A model generated the notes under the pieces. That model had not been told where the DNA came from and ran no database searches. It saw only the letters and a program-made list of their open reading frames with translations. From CAVVNN01 sp963838035 (GTDB lineage Bacteria; Actinomycetota; Thermoleophilia; Solirubrobacterales; 70-9), in contig CAWIPM010000002.1 of the NCBI GenBank assembly GCA_963838035.1, positions 620,001 through 684,000 of the forward strand: a stretch of 64,000 nucleotides of DNA, written 5' to 3'. The position numbers and the translations under genes are program-made. This document shows positions 44,700 to 53,460 of this stretch, piece after piece (positions within the stretch are counted from its first letter, which is position 1; each line of letters starts with the position of its first letter).

Positions 44700-45917
44700 A
44701 TGCGCTTCTACGAGTTCGAGGCACGCAAGATCGTCGAGCTGGCGGGAATTCCCGTCACCAGGTACGGCTTCTGCACGACCGCAGAGCAGGCCCGCGAGGC
44801 CGCGGAGGAGATCGGCGGGCCGGTGGTGATCAAGTCCCAGGTGCTGAGCGGCGGGCGGATGAAGGCGGGCGGGGTCAAGTTCGCCGACACACCCGAGGAG
44901 GCCGCCGCCCACGCCGAGGACATCCTGAAGCTGGAGATCAACGGGCACATGCCGCGCGGCGTCCTGGTCGACCCGAAAGCCGAGGTCAAGCAGGAGTACT
45001 ACGCGGGCGTCGTCTGGGACGGGACCGCGAAGCGGCCCCTGATGCTGTTCAGCGACATGGGCGGGATCGACATCGAGGAGGTCGCCGAGAGCCATCCCGA
45101 CCACGTCGGCCGCGGGCACGTCTCCAACCTGCTGCCGGTCTCCGACTTCGAGGCGAAGCAGGTCGTCGCCGCCACCGGCGTCAGCGGCTCCCAGCTCAAC
45201 CGGGCGACGCCGATCCTCGCCCGCCTCGCCCGCCTCTTCCGCGACAACGACATGACCCTCGCCGAGATCAACCCGCTGGCCGAGCTCGCTGACGGCAGCT
45301 TCGTCGCCCTCGACGCCCACATGGAGATGGAGAACGAGGCGGTCGGGCGGCAGAAGGCGCTGCTGCGCAAGCAGCTGGAGATCGCCGAGGACGACACCCG
45401 CGAGACCTACGAGCCCTCCGACTTCGAGCGCAACGTCGCCGCGATAGACGCCGCCGACCATCGCGGTGTGATCCAGGGGCGCGACCATGGCTTCGAGGGC
45501 AACCTCGGCCTGGTGATCGGTGCCGGCGGCGGCTCGCTCACCCTCACCGACGCGGTCCGCAGCCAGGGCGGCAGGCCGGCCAACTACTCCGAGATCGGCG
45601 GCAACCCCTCGGTCGCCAAGGCCTGCGGGCTCGCCAAGGAGGTGCTCGAGAAGGACGGCGTGGAGAAGATCGCCGTGATGATGTCGATCGTCTCCAACAC
45701 CCGGGTCGACATCGTCGCCCGCGGGGTGATCAAGGCCTGCCTGGAGCTGGGCAAGGACCCGGCCGAGACGATCGCGATCTTCCGCATCCCCGGCGCCTGG
45801 GAGGAGGAGGGCTTCAAGATCCTCGACCGCTACGGGGTCGAGTACTGCGACCGCTCGGTCTCGATGTGGGAGGCAGCGGGCCGGGCCGTGGCGAAGATTC
45901 AGGGAGCCCCGGCATGA
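44700..45917 (+). CDS. sucC: Succinate--CoA ligase beta subunit (or malate--CoA ligase beta)
   Basis: 405 residues from ATG 44700 (MRFYEFEARKIVELAGIPVT). ATP-grasp subunit that binds nucleotide: GGPVVIKSQVLSGGRMKAGG, GTAKRPLMLFSDMGGIDIEE, MTLAEINPLAELADGSFVAL, and the C-terminal CoA-ligase domain NLGLVIGAGGGSLTLTDAVR with PANYSEIGGNPSVAKACG. The ATGA overlap with the alpha subunit fixes the operon. The typical SucC length is about 390. Malate thiokinase subunits (MtkA) are of the same family and cannot be told apart by eye; the malyl-CoA-lyase-like gene 2.2 kb away keeps that option open. Confidence 0.85.
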   Translation: MRFYEFEARKIVELAGIPVTRYGFCTTAEQAREAAEEIGGPVVIKSQVLSGGRMKAGGVKFADTPEEAAAHAEDILKLEINGHMPRGVLVDPKAEVKQEYYAGVVWDGTAKRPLMLFSDMGGIDIEEVAESHPDHVGRGHVSNLLPVSDFEAKQVVAATGVSGSQLNRATPILARLARLFRDNDMTLAEINPLAELADGSFVALDAHMEMENEAVGRQKALLRKQLEIAEDDTRETYEPSDFERNVAAIDAADHRGVIQGRDHGFEGNLGLVIGAGGGSLTLTDAVRSQGGRPANYSEIGGNPSVAKACGLAKEVLEKDGVEKIAVMMSIVSNTRVDIVARGVIKACLELGKDPAETIAIFRIPGAWEEEGFKILDRYGVEYCDRSVSMWEAAGRAVAKIQGAPA

Positions 45918-46831
45918 GCATCCTGCTCACCAAGGAGACGACCTTCATCGTCCAGGGGATCACCGGGCGCGAGGCGGTCAACCTGACCCGCGAGTGCCTC
46001 GACTACGGCTCCCAGGTCGTCGGCGGCGTCACCCCCGGCCGCAAGGGCCGCGAGGTCCACGGCGTGCCGGTCTTCGACACCGTCGCCCAGGCGGTCGAGA
46101 ACTACGGCCGCCCGATCGACGGCTCCGTCGTCACCGTCCCCCCCGCCTTCACCAAGGACGCCGTCCTCGAGGCGATCGAGAACGGGATCAAGCTGATCGT
46201 GATCGTCACCGAGCGGATCCCGCGCGGCGACGTCGCCCAGATGGTCGAGCTCGCGGAGATGCGCGGAGCGCGGATCATCGGCCCCAACTGCCTCGGCCTG
46301 ATCGTCCCCGAGGTCTGCAAGATGGGAGGCATCGGCGGCCCGGCGAAAGACGCCGCCAAGGCCTACGCCCCGGGCCCGGTCGGCGTGATGAGCCGCTCGG
46401 GGGGGATGACCACCGAGATCTCCTCCTCGCTGACCCAGGCCGGCCTCGGCGTCTCCACCGCGGTCTCGATCGGCGGCGACGCGATCATCGGCTCCGCCTA
46501 CGCCGAGCTGATGCCCTACTTCGAGGCCGACGAGCAGACCAGGGCGATCGTCATCTACACCGAGCCCGGCGGCCGCATGGAGGCGCAGCTTTCCGAGTGG
46601 GTCGCCGAGAACGACTCGCGCCTGCCGATCATCGCCTTCATGGCCGGCAAGTTCATGGACGACGAGGAGATGAAGGGGATGAGCTTCGGCCACGCCGGCA
46701 CGATCGTCGAGGGCAAGGAGGACACCGCGACCGAGAAGATCGCGCGCCTCGAAGCAGCCGGCATCCGCGTGGTCGAGCGGATCGACGAGATCCCCGACGC
46801 GGTCAAGGAGAAGCTGGGGGCGGCGGCCTGA
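45914..46831 (+). CDS. sucD: Succinate--CoA ligase alpha subunit (or malate--CoA ligase alpha)
   Basis: 305 residues from ATG 45914, overlapping sucC by 4 nt. CoA-binding Rossmann domain: ETTFIVQGITGREAVNLTRE, QVVGGVTPGRKGREVHGVPV, IIGPNCLGLIVPEVCKMGGI. The ligase domain has GVMSRSGGMTTEISSSLTQA and, near residue 255, the phosphohistidine segment MSFGHAGTIVEGKEDTATEK. Acts with the beta subunit in the TCA cycle, or on malate in a malyl-CoA pathway. Its TGA overlaps the ATG of a small ferredoxin gene, an unusual third member of a sucCD operon. Confidence 0.87.
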   Translation: MSILLTKETTFIVQGITGREAVNLTRECLDYGSQVVGGVTPGRKGREVHGVPVFDTVAQAVENYGRPIDGSVVTVPPAFTKDAVLEAIENGIKLIVIVTERIPRGDVAQMVELAEMRGARIIGPNCLGLIVPEVCKMGGIGGPAKDAAKAYAPGPVGVMSRSGGMTTEISSSLTQAGLGVSTAVSIGGDAIIGSAYAELMPYFEADEQTRAIVIYTEPGGRMEAQLSEWVAENDSRLPIIAFMAGKFMDDEEMKGMSFGHAGTIVEGKEDTATEKIARLEAAGIRVVERIDEIPDAVKEKLGAAA

Positions 46832-47064
46832 TGGCGGAGCGGCTCAACAAGGTCTTCATCGACGTCGAGGTCGATTCCTCGGTCGCCGCCGATGCGGCGC
46901 TTGCGACCAAGCTGGAGGAAGTCTGCCCCGTCGACATCTTCGCCGCGACCGAGGCCGGCGTCGAGATCGTCGAGGACAACCTCGACGAGTGCGTCCTCTG
47001 CAACCTCTGCGTCGACGCCGCCCCCGCGGGCACGGTTCGCGTCGTCAAGCTCTACGAGAAGTAG
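46831..47064 (+). CDS. Small ferredoxin-like protein with one predicted [4Fe-4S] cluster
   Basis: 77 residues from ATG 46831 (TGATG overlap with sucD). Only four cysteines: one in LEEVCPVDIFAATEAG and three in DECVLCNLCVDAAPAG. In bacterial-type ferredoxins each cluster takes three cysteines from a CxxCxxC and a fourth from the other motif's CP; here just one such set is complete, since the last CP has become AP. So it should bind a single cluster, as FixX-like ferredoxins do. Its coupling to CoA-ligase genes suggests it carries electrons for a linked oxidoreductase not seen in this window. Confidence 0.75.
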   Translation: MAERLNKVFIDVEVDSSVAADAALATKLEEVCPVDIFAATEAGVEIVEDNLDECVLCNLCVDAAPAGTVRVVKLYEK

Positions 47065-47177
47065 CGGCAGACGATTCCGTCGGCCTCGAGGTCGCGCAAA
47101 CTCCGGTTCAGCACGTCGGTTGGGGCGCCACCCGCGCCCTAACCGCCGGCGGGCATGTGCGTAGAGCCACACGGACC

Positions 47178-47220
47178 TTGACATCTTCTGATGTCATGTA
47201 ACCTGTGCACAGATATCTGT
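47178..47220 (+). promoter_or_regulatory. Promoter region with overlapping palindromes before the thiolase operon
   Basis: TTGACA at 47178-47183 and TAACCT at 47199-47204 could form a promoter (15-nt spacer, short). Three inverted repeats overlap it: GACATC-TTCT-GATGTC (47180-47195), CTGTGCACAG (47203-47212) and ACAGATATCTGT (47209-47220). Such clustered dyads suggest binding of a dimeric repressor, for example of the TetR or GntR type common for fatty-acid operons. The regulator is not identified. Confidence 0.5.
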
Positions 47221-47257
47221 AACATTTGATAAGAGGTTCGACAAGAGGTGTCTGCAG

Positions 47258-48544
47258 TTGATCGATAGACCCCGCCGCATTGCCGTCATCGGCGGCAACC
47301 GGATTCCCTTCGCCCGCTCCGACAGCGCCTACTCGCATGCCTCCAACCAGGACATGCTGACCGCGGCGCTCGATGGGCTCGTCGACCGCTTCGGCCTCCA
47401 GGGTGAGGCGATCGGTGAGGTCGCCGGCGGCGCCGTGCTCAAGCACTCGCGCGACCGCGACCTCACCCGGGAGAGCGTGCTCAGCACCCGGCTCGCGCCC
47501 GAGACCCCCGCCTTCGACGTGCAGCAGGCCTGTGGCACGGGGTTGGAGGCGACGATCCTCGTCGCCAACAAGATCGCCCTCGGCCAAATCGAGTCGGGCA
47601 TCGCGTGCGGCGCCGACACCACCTCCGACGCGCCCATCGCTCTCAATGAGCAGCTGCGCGAGACGCTGCTGGATGCCAACCGGCAGCGCTCCACGGCGGG
47701 CAAGCTGCTGGCTCTGGCGCGGGTGCGACCGGGCCACATCGTGCCGGCCATACCGCGCAACGAGGAGCCCCGCACCGGCCTCTCGATGGGCGAGCACTGC
47801 GCGCGGATGGCGACCGAGTGGAACGTCGGCCGCGCCGAGCAGGACGAGCTGACGGTCGCCAGCCATCACAAACTCGCCGCCGCCTACGAGCGCGGCTTCT
47901 TCGACGACCTCCTCACCCCCTACCTCGGGCTCGAGCGCGACCAGAACCTGCGGCCCGACTCCGACACGGAGAGGCTGGCCAAGCTCAAGCCGGTCTTCGG
48001 CGGGCCCGAGGGCACGATGACCGCCGCCAACTCGACCCCGCTCAGCGACGGCGCCTCGGCGGTCCTGCTCGCCTCCGAGGAGTGGGCCGCCGAGCGCGGC
48101 CTGCCGATCCTCGCCTATTTGACCGAGGCACAGACCGCCGCCGTCGACCACGTCCACAAGCGCGAGGGCCTGCTGATGGCGCCGGCCTACGCGATGCCGC
48201 GGATGCTGGACCGGGCGGGCCTCGGGCTGGAGGAGTTCGACTACTACGAGATCCACGAGGCCTTCGCCGCCCAGGTGCTCTGCACGCTGGCCGCCTGGGA
48301 GGACCCGACCTTCTGCAAGGAGAGGCTCGGGCGCGCGAAGCCGTTCGGCACGATCGACCGTGCCAAGCTGAACGTCAACGGCGGCTCGCTCGCTGCCGGA
48401 CACCCGTTTGCGGCAACCGGCGGGCGGATCGTCGCCGGCCTCGCCAAACAGCTGCACGAGGACGGTGAGGGGCGCGGCCTGATCAGCATCTGCGCCGCCG
48501 GCGGCCAGGGTGTCGTCGCCGTGCTCGAAGGACCGAAGTCATGA
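47258..48544 (+). CDS. Acetyl-CoA C-acyltransferase (thiolase, FadI/FadA-like)
   Basis: 428 residues from TTG 47258. Cleaves 3-ketoacyl-CoA with CoA in beta-oxidation. Active-site features: nucleophile Cys in FDVQQACGTGLEATILVANK, TANSTPLSDGASAVLLASEE, YEIHEAFAAQVLCTLAAWED with the catalytic His, NVNGGSLAAGHPFAATGGRI and the second Cys in ISICAAGGQGVVAVLEG. The length of 428 with an insertion matches the FadI type. First gene of a six-gene acyl-CoA degradation operon; the AGAGGTG 9 nt before the TTG could be its ribosome site. Confidence 0.9.
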   Translation: MIDRPRRIAVIGGNRIPFARSDSAYSHASNQDMLTAALDGLVDRFGLQGEAIGEVAGGAVLKHSRDRDLTRESVLSTRLAPETPAFDVQQACGTGLEATILVANKIALGQIESGIACGADTTSDAPIALNEQLRETLLDANRQRSTAGKLLALARVRPGHIVPAIPRNEEPRTGLSMGEHCARMATEWNVGRAEQDELTVASHHKLAAAYERGFFDDLLTPYLGLERDQNLRPDSDTERLAKLKPVFGGPEGTMTAANSTPLSDGASAVLLASEEWAAERGLPILAYLTEAQTAAVDHVHKREGLLMAPAYAMPRMLDRAGLGLEEFDYYEIHEAFAAQVLCTLAAWEDPTFCKERLGRAKPFGTIDRAKLNVNGGSLAAGHPFAATGGRIVAGLAKQLHEDGEGRGLISICAAGGQGVVAVLEGPKS

Positions 48545-48614
48545 GGGTCCGAATCGACGCGCTGAGCTCCGCTCATTCGAGTCCGAATCGATCGAGGTTC
48601 TCCTGGGGTGTGCG

Positions 48615-49940
48615 ATGAGCGACCGCTATTCGCAGATCGTCAACGCGCCGGTCATCTCGGCGCTCGCCCGCCAGCTCGGGCTGCCCCAGCCCGCCTCCCT
48701 GGACCGCTACAAGCCTGGGGCTCCGGTCGTCTCGGGCCCGGTGCTCTCAGGCGCCGCCCCGGGCGGCCGGCTCGGGAAAGCGCTCTCGGCCTGCCTCGAC
48801 GAGATCAGGGCGGAACGCGCCGGGGCCGAGGGCCCGGCGAAGGCGCTCGCCTTCGACGCCACCGGGATCGCCGACTCGACCGAGCTGGTCGAGCTTCAGC
48901 GCTTCTTCTACCCGGCCGTCGGCCGGCTCAAGAGCAGCGGCCGGGTGGTCGTGCTCGGCACTCCGCCCGCCGAGGCAGGCTCCGCCCGCGCCGCGACCGC
49001 CCAACGCGCGCTCGAGGGCTTCACCCGCTCTCTGGGCAAGGAGGTCGGTGGCAGGGGCACCACCGTGCAGTTAGTGCTCGTCTCCGCCGGGGCGGAGGAC
49101 CAGCTCGGCTCCACGCTGCGGTTCCTACTCTCACCCCGCTCGGCCTACGTCTCCGGCCAGGTGGTGCGGATCGGCGCGGGCGTCGCCCCCACTCCCCAGA
49201 TCGATTGGGAGCGCCCGCTCGACGGCAAGCTGGCGCTGGTCACCGGCGCCTCGCGCGGCATCGGCGCCGCGATCGCCGCGACCCTGGGGCGCGACGGCGC
49301 CAAGGTCGTCGGCCTCGACCTGCCGCAGGCCGCTGACGAGCTGGCCAGGGTGACCGCGGAGGTCGGTGGTGAGGCGATCGAGCTCGACATCACCGCCGCC
49401 GACGCGCCCGAGCGGATCGCCGAGCGCTTCGCCGACGGCGTCGACATCGTCGTCCATAACGCCGGCGTCACCCGCGACCGCACGATCGCGAAGATGCCCG
49501 AAGACCGCTGGACGCAGCTGATGGAGATCAACCTCTCCGGCGATGAGCGGATCGACGACGCGCTGCTCGACGGCGGCCTGCTCGCCGCCAACGGCCGCAT
49601 CGTCTGCGTCTCCTCGATGTCGGGGATCGCCGGCAACTCCGGCCAGACCAACTACGCCGCCTCGAAGGCGGGCGTGATCGGGATGGTCGAGGCGCTGGCG
49701 CCCGAGCTCGCCAAGCGCAAGGCGACAATCAACGCCGTCGCCCCAGGCTTCATCGAGACGAAGATGACCGCGGCGATGCCGATCGGCCCGCGCGAAGCCG
49801 GCCGCAGGCTCAGCAGCCTCTCCCAGGGCGGGCTGCCGATCGACGTGGCGGAGACAATCGCCTGGCTCGCCTGCCCTGCCTCGACCGGCGTCAACGGCAA
49901 CGTCGTGCGGGTCTGCGGACAGAGCCTGCTGGGGGCGTGA
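48615..49940 (+). CDS. High-molecular-weight FabG-type 3-oxoacyl reductase
   Basis: 441 residues from ATG 48615. Two SDR-like Rossmann halves: an N-terminal degenerate one (KALAFDATGIADSTELVELQ, SGRVVVLGTPPAEAGSARAA) and a C-terminal active one with GKLALVTGASRGIGAAIAAT, VDIVVHNAGVTRDRTIAKMP and the Ser-Tyr-Lys triad in VSSMSGIAGNSGQTNYAASK. This is the layout of mycobacterial FabG4. It would interconvert 3-hydroxyacyl- and 3-ketoacyl-CoA with NAD(P)H, next to thiolase and MaoC hydratase. Its TGA overlaps the ATG of the MaoC gene. Confidence 0.88.
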   Translation: MSDRYSQIVNAPVISALARQLGLPQPASLDRYKPGAPVVSGPVLSGAAPGGRLGKALSACLDEIRAERAGAEGPAKALAFDATGIADSTELVELQRFFYPAVGRLKSSGRVVVLGTPPAEAGSARAATAQRALEGFTRSLGKEVGGRGTTVQLVLVSAGAEDQLGSTLRFLLSPRSAYVSGQVVRIGAGVAPTPQIDWERPLDGKLALVTGASRGIGAAIAATLGRDGAKVVGLDLPQAADELARVTAEVGGEAIELDITAADAPERIAERFADGVDIVVHNAGVTRDRTIAKMPEDRWTQLMEINLSGDERIDDALLDGGLLAANGRIVCVSSMSGIAGNSGQTNYAASKAGVIGMVEALAPELAKRKATINAVAPGFIETKMTAAMPIGPREAGRRLSSLSQGGLPIDVAETIAWLACPASTGVNGNVVRVCGQSLLGA

Positions 49941-50866
49941 TGGCGACCCGCACGCTCGAGCGCTCCCCCCACATCCTGCCGCTCTTCGCGCGCGCCGCGG
50001 CGTCGCTGATCCCCGGTGTCTCACTGCTGCCCTTTGTCCCGGGCGGCGGCGGGGAGATCCCCGACCTCGACCTGACCCTGGCCGGGGTGCGAGCCGAGCA
50101 GGAGGCGGTCGCCGCCTACGCCAAGGTCTGCGGCTTCACCTTGCGCAACCACCTGCCCCCCACCTACCCGCACGTGCTCGCCTTCCCCCTCCACATGGCG
50201 GTTATGGCCGACGGCAGCTTCCCCTTCGGCGCGGTCGGGCTCATTCACGTCGAGAACCGGATCGTCCAGCACCGGCGGATCGGCCTCGACGAGCAGATCA
50301 CGATCCGCGTCCGCCCGACCAAGCAGAAGCGACACCCGAAGGGCCGCACCTTCTCGCTGCTGACCGAGGCCACGGTCGAGGGCCAGAAGGCCTGGGAGAG
50401 CGTGAGCACGATGCTGCGCCGCGGCGGTGGCGAGGGCGACGGAGGGCAGAGCGGCGACCCCCTCGCTGAGCCTCACACCGACATCCCCGCAGTCACCGAG
50501 TGGCGCCTAGACGGCGACCTCGGCCGCCGCTACGCCGCCGTCTCTGGCGACTGCAACCCGATCCACATGCACTCGCTGACCGCGAAGCCGCTCGGCTTCC
50601 CGCGCGCGATCGCCCACGGGATGTGGACCAAGGCGCGATCTTTGGCGGCGCTCGACAACCGCCTGCCCGACGCGTTTGCCGTCGACGTCCGCTTCCGCAA
50701 GCCGATCCTGCTGCCGGGACGAGTCGAGTTCGCCGGCGCCGACAGCGGCGAGGAGATCGTCTTCGAGGTGCGCGACGCCAAACGACAGACACCTCACCTC
50801 GATGGCCGCGTGAAGCCGCTCGAGGGCAAGCAGAACGCAAAGACCGGGGGGAAGAAGGCCCAGTGA
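49940..50866 (+). CDS. MaoC-like enoyl-CoA hydratase
   Basis: 308 residues from ATG 49940. Double-hotdog R-specific hydratase. The N-terminal half (NHLPPTYPHVLAFPLHMAVM) lacks the catalytic motif; the C-terminal half has YAAVSGDCNPIHMHSLTAKP and LGFPRAIAHGMWTKARSLAA, the hydratase-2 Asp/His signature. It would hydrate trans-2-enoyl-CoA to 3-hydroxyacyl-CoA for the FabG4-like enzyme. Pairing of FabG4 with a MaoC-type hydratase is known in mycobacteria. The TGA overlaps the likely GTG of the next acyl-CoA dehydrogenase (GTGA). Confidence 0.88.
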   Translation: MATRTLERSPHILPLFARAAASLIPGVSLLPFVPGGGGEIPDLDLTLAGVRAEQEAVAAYAKVCGFTLRNHLPPTYPHVLAFPLHMAVMADGSFPFGAVGLIHVENRIVQHRRIGLDEQITIRVRPTKQKRHPKGRTFSLLTEATVEGQKAWESVSTMLRRGGGEGDGGQSGDPLAEPHTDIPAVTEWRLDGDLGRRYAAVSGDCNPIHMHSLTAKPLGFPRAIAHGMWTKARSLAALDNRLPDAFAVDVRFRKPILLPGRVEFAGADSGEEIVFEVRDAKRQTPHLDGRVKPLEGKQNAKTGGKKAQ

Positions 50867-52200
50867 GGACCACCACCGACAGGGGGATGGCGGAGCGGAG
50901 CATGGGATTCGCCCTGCGCTGGCTGAACCGACTCGCAAGCTCAGATCTGCTCGATCGCATCCGCATGCGCAAGCAGGTCGAGCGGGCCGTGTTCCAGAGC
51001 ACCAAGAACGGGTTTCGCTCCGCAACCGTCGCCGAGCGCACCTTCAAGGCGGCACAGCAGCTGGGCAAACCGGCGCGCCAGGCGAAATGCAAGTCAAAGG
51101 GCCTGTTCGACGTCACCCCGGACGACGAGCAGGAGATGTTCCAGGAGGCGGTCGCGTCGTTCGCCACAGAGAAGGTGCGGCCCGCGGCGGGCGGCGCCGA
51201 CGCGGCCTGCGCGACACCGCCGGAGCTGCTCGCCCAGGCCAACGAGCTCGGCATCAACATGCTCGGCGTCCCCGAGGAGCTCGGCGGCGTCATCGACGAG
51301 CAGGCCGCCGTGACCGCGGTCCTCGCCGGCGAGGCGCTCGCCCGGGGGGGCGACATGGGGATCGCCTACGCGGCGCTTGCCCCTGGCGCAGTCGCCACCG
51401 CGATCGGCCACTGGGGAACCGCCGAGCAGGAGGCGACCTACCTGCCCTCCTTCACCGGCGAGGACATGCCTGCGGCGGCGCTGGCGATCCTCGAGCCACG
51501 GCCGCTCTTTGACCCGCTGAAGCTGGAGACCAAGGCCCGTCGCGTCGGCGAGGACTGGGTCCTCGACGGCGCCAAGTCGCTGCTCGCCCGCGTCGCGGAG
51601 TGCGAGCTGTTCGTCGTCGCCGCCGAGGCGGAGGGCGTCGGCCCGGCGCTGTTCGTGGTCGAGTCGGGAACCGCCGGGCTCTCGGTGCAGGCCGAACCGG
51701 CGATGGGCCTGCGCGCCGCCGCCACCGGCCGCCTCCTGCTCGAAGACGTTCGCCTGCCGGGTGCCGCCCTGATGGGCGAGGGAAAGCCCGAGGCCTACGT
51801 CGAGTGCGCGCAGCGCTCTCGCGTCGCCTGGTGCGGCCTTGCCGTCGGCACCGCCCAGGCGGTGCTCGACTACGTCATCCCCTACGTCAACGAGCGGACC
51901 GCGTTCGGCGAGCCGATCTCCAACCGCCAGGGAGTCGCCTTCGCCGTTTCCGACATCGGAATCGAGTCCGACGGGATGCGCCTGGCCACCTACCGCGCCG
52001 CCAGTCGCGCCGATCAGGGAGCGGAGTTCGGCCGCGAGGCCGCGATCGCCCGCCGGCTCTGTGCCGCACACGGTATGCGGATCGGCTCCGAAGGCGTGCA
52101 GCTGCTCGGCGGCCACGGCTTCGTCAAGGAGCATCCGGTCGAGCGCTGGTACCGCGACCTCCGTTCAGCGGGCGTGATGGAGGGCGCCCTGCTCGTCTGA
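50863..52200 (+). CDS. Acyl-CoA dehydrogenase family protein (subunit A of a pair)
   Basis: 445 residues from GTG 50863; ATGs at 50887 and 50902 are shorter options. The N-terminus has an extra basic region (RTFKAAQQLGKPARQAKCKS) before the FadE fold. Conserved blocks: LLAQANELGINMLGVPEELG, DMGIAYAALAPGAVATAIGH, VNERTAFGEPISNRQGVAFA (the Arg/Phe FAD-binding loop) and RIGSEGVQLLGGHGFVKEHP with ERWYRDLRSAGVMEGALLV at the very end. The protein stops right after the catalytic-Glu region, missing the usual final helix. This, and the complementary defects of the next gene, suggest a heteromeric dehydrogenase. Confidence 0.85.
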   Translation: MRTTTDRGMAERSMGFALRWLNRLASSDLLDRIRMRKQVERAVFQSTKNGFRSATVAERTFKAAQQLGKPARQAKCKSKGLFDVTPDDEQEMFQEAVASFATEKVRPAAGGADAACATPPELLAQANELGINMLGVPEELGGVIDEQAAVTAVLAGEALARGGDMGIAYAALAPGAVATAIGHWGTAEQEATYLPSFTGEDMPAAALAILEPRPLFDPLKLETKARRVGEDWVLDGAKSLLARVAECELFVVAAEAEGVGPALFVVESGTAGLSVQAEPAMGLRAAATGRLLLEDVRLPGAALMGEGKPEAYVECAQRSRVAWCGLAVGTAQAVLDYVIPYVNERTAFGEPISNRQGVAFAVSDIGIESDGMRLATYRAASRADQGAEFGREAAIARRLCAAHGMRIGSEGVQLLGGHGFVKEHPVERWYRDLRSAGVMEGALLV

Positions 52201-52213
52201 GCGCAGCGGATAG

Positions 52214-53428
52214 ATGATCAACCTCGAGATACCGAAGAAGTTCAAGCCGCTGGCCAGCCAGGCCAACCAGGTCGCAACCGAGGTCTTCCGACCGATCTCG
52301 CGCAAGTACGACGTTGCCGAGCACGAGTACCCGAAGGAGCTCGACATGCTCGCCTCGCTGATCGACGGGATGAACGAGGGCAGCGACATCGGCGACGCCG
52401 GGGCGGCCGGGGTGCGGCGCGAGTCGAGCAGCGGCGGAGGCCAGGAGAACCGCAACGGCTCCAACCTCTCCACCGTTCTCGGCATCATCGAGCTCTGCTG
52501 GGGCGACGTCGGCCTGCTGCTCTCGATGCCGCGCCAGGGGCTCGGCAACTCCGCGATCGCATCGGTGGCGACGGAGGAGCAGCTGAAGCGCTACGGCGGC
52601 CGCTGGGCGGCGATGGCGATCACAGAGCCCGAGGCGGGCTCCGACTCCGCCTCGATTCGCACCACTGCCGAGCTCGACGGCGAGGGGTACGTCCTCAACG
52701 GGGAGAAGATCTTCGTCACCTCCGGCGACCGGGCCGACCTGATCGTCGTCTGGGCAACGCTCGACCGCTCCAAGGGCCGGGCGGCGATCAAGTCTTTCAT
52801 CGTCGAGCGCGACAACCCGGGGCTGAAGCTGGACCGCCTCGAGCACAAGCTCGGGATCCGCGCCTCCGACACGGCCAACTTCACGCTCCAGGACTGCCGC
52901 GTGCCGAAGGAGGCGCTGCTCGGCAGCCCCGAGGTCGACGTCAAGCAGGGCTTCGGCGGGGCGATGCAGACGTTCGACAACACCCGCCCGCTGGTTGCCG
53001 CGATGGCGGTCGGCGTCGCCCGCGCCTCACTCGACGAGGCGCGCGAGCGGCTGGCCGAGGCCGGGGTCGAAGTCGACTACTCCCGCCCCGCCCTCTCCCA
53101 GCCTGCCGCCGCCGCTCGCTTCCTCGAGATGGAGTCCGATTACGAGGCCGCGCGCCTGCTCACCCTGCAGGCCGCCTGGATGGCCGACAACGGCAAGCCC
53201 AACTCATTGCAGGCCTCGATGGCGAAGGCAAAGGCAGGGCGCACTTGCGTCGAAGTCGCCCTTGGCTGTGTCGAGCTCTGCGGCAGCGTCGGGCTCGCCG
53301 AGAACGACCTCCTCGAGAAGTGGGCGCGCGACGCGAAGATCCTCGACATCTTCGAGGGCACCCAGCAGATCCAGCTCCTGATCGTCGCTCGGCATTTGCT
53401 GGGGAAGAGCTCCAGCGAATTGCGGTAA
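52214..53428 (+). CDS. Acyl-CoA dehydrogenase family protein (subunit B of a pair)
   Basis: 404 residues from ATG 52214 (MINLEIPKKFKPLASQANQV), 13 nt after the previous stop. Conserved blocks: WAAMAITEPEAGSDSASIRT, GYVLNGEKIFVTSGDRADLI, SDTANFTLQDCRVPKEALLG and the C-terminal VELCGSVGLAENDLLEKWAR then KILDIFEGTQQIQLLIVARH with the catalytic Glu. The loop that normally reads R-x-x-F-G-x-x-I is absent (the equivalent area reads YSRPALSQPAAAARFLEMES), so FAD binding would depend on the partner. Tandem unequal FadE genes of this kind form alpha2-beta2 enzymes in steroid side-chain degradation. Confidence 0.87.
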   Translation: MINLEIPKKFKPLASQANQVATEVFRPISRKYDVAEHEYPKELDMLASLIDGMNEGSDIGDAGAAGVRRESSSGGGQENRNGSNLSTVLGIIELCWGDVGLLLSMPRQGLGNSAIASVATEEQLKRYGGRWAAMAITEPEAGSDSASIRTTAELDGEGYVLNGEKIFVTSGDRADLIVVWATLDRSKGRAAIKSFIVERDNPGLKLDRLEHKLGIRASDTANFTLQDCRVPKEALLGSPEVDVKQGFGGAMQTFDNTRPLVAAMAVGVARASLDEARERLAEAGVEVDYSRPALSQPAAAARFLEMESDYEAARLLTLQAAWMADNGKPNSLQASMAKAKAGRTCVEVALGCVELCGSVGLAENDLLEKWARDAKILDIFEGTQQIQLLIVARHLLGKSSSELR

Positions 53429-53460
53429 GGCGGCTCGTCGGCCCTGATTTACTGCCGGGC

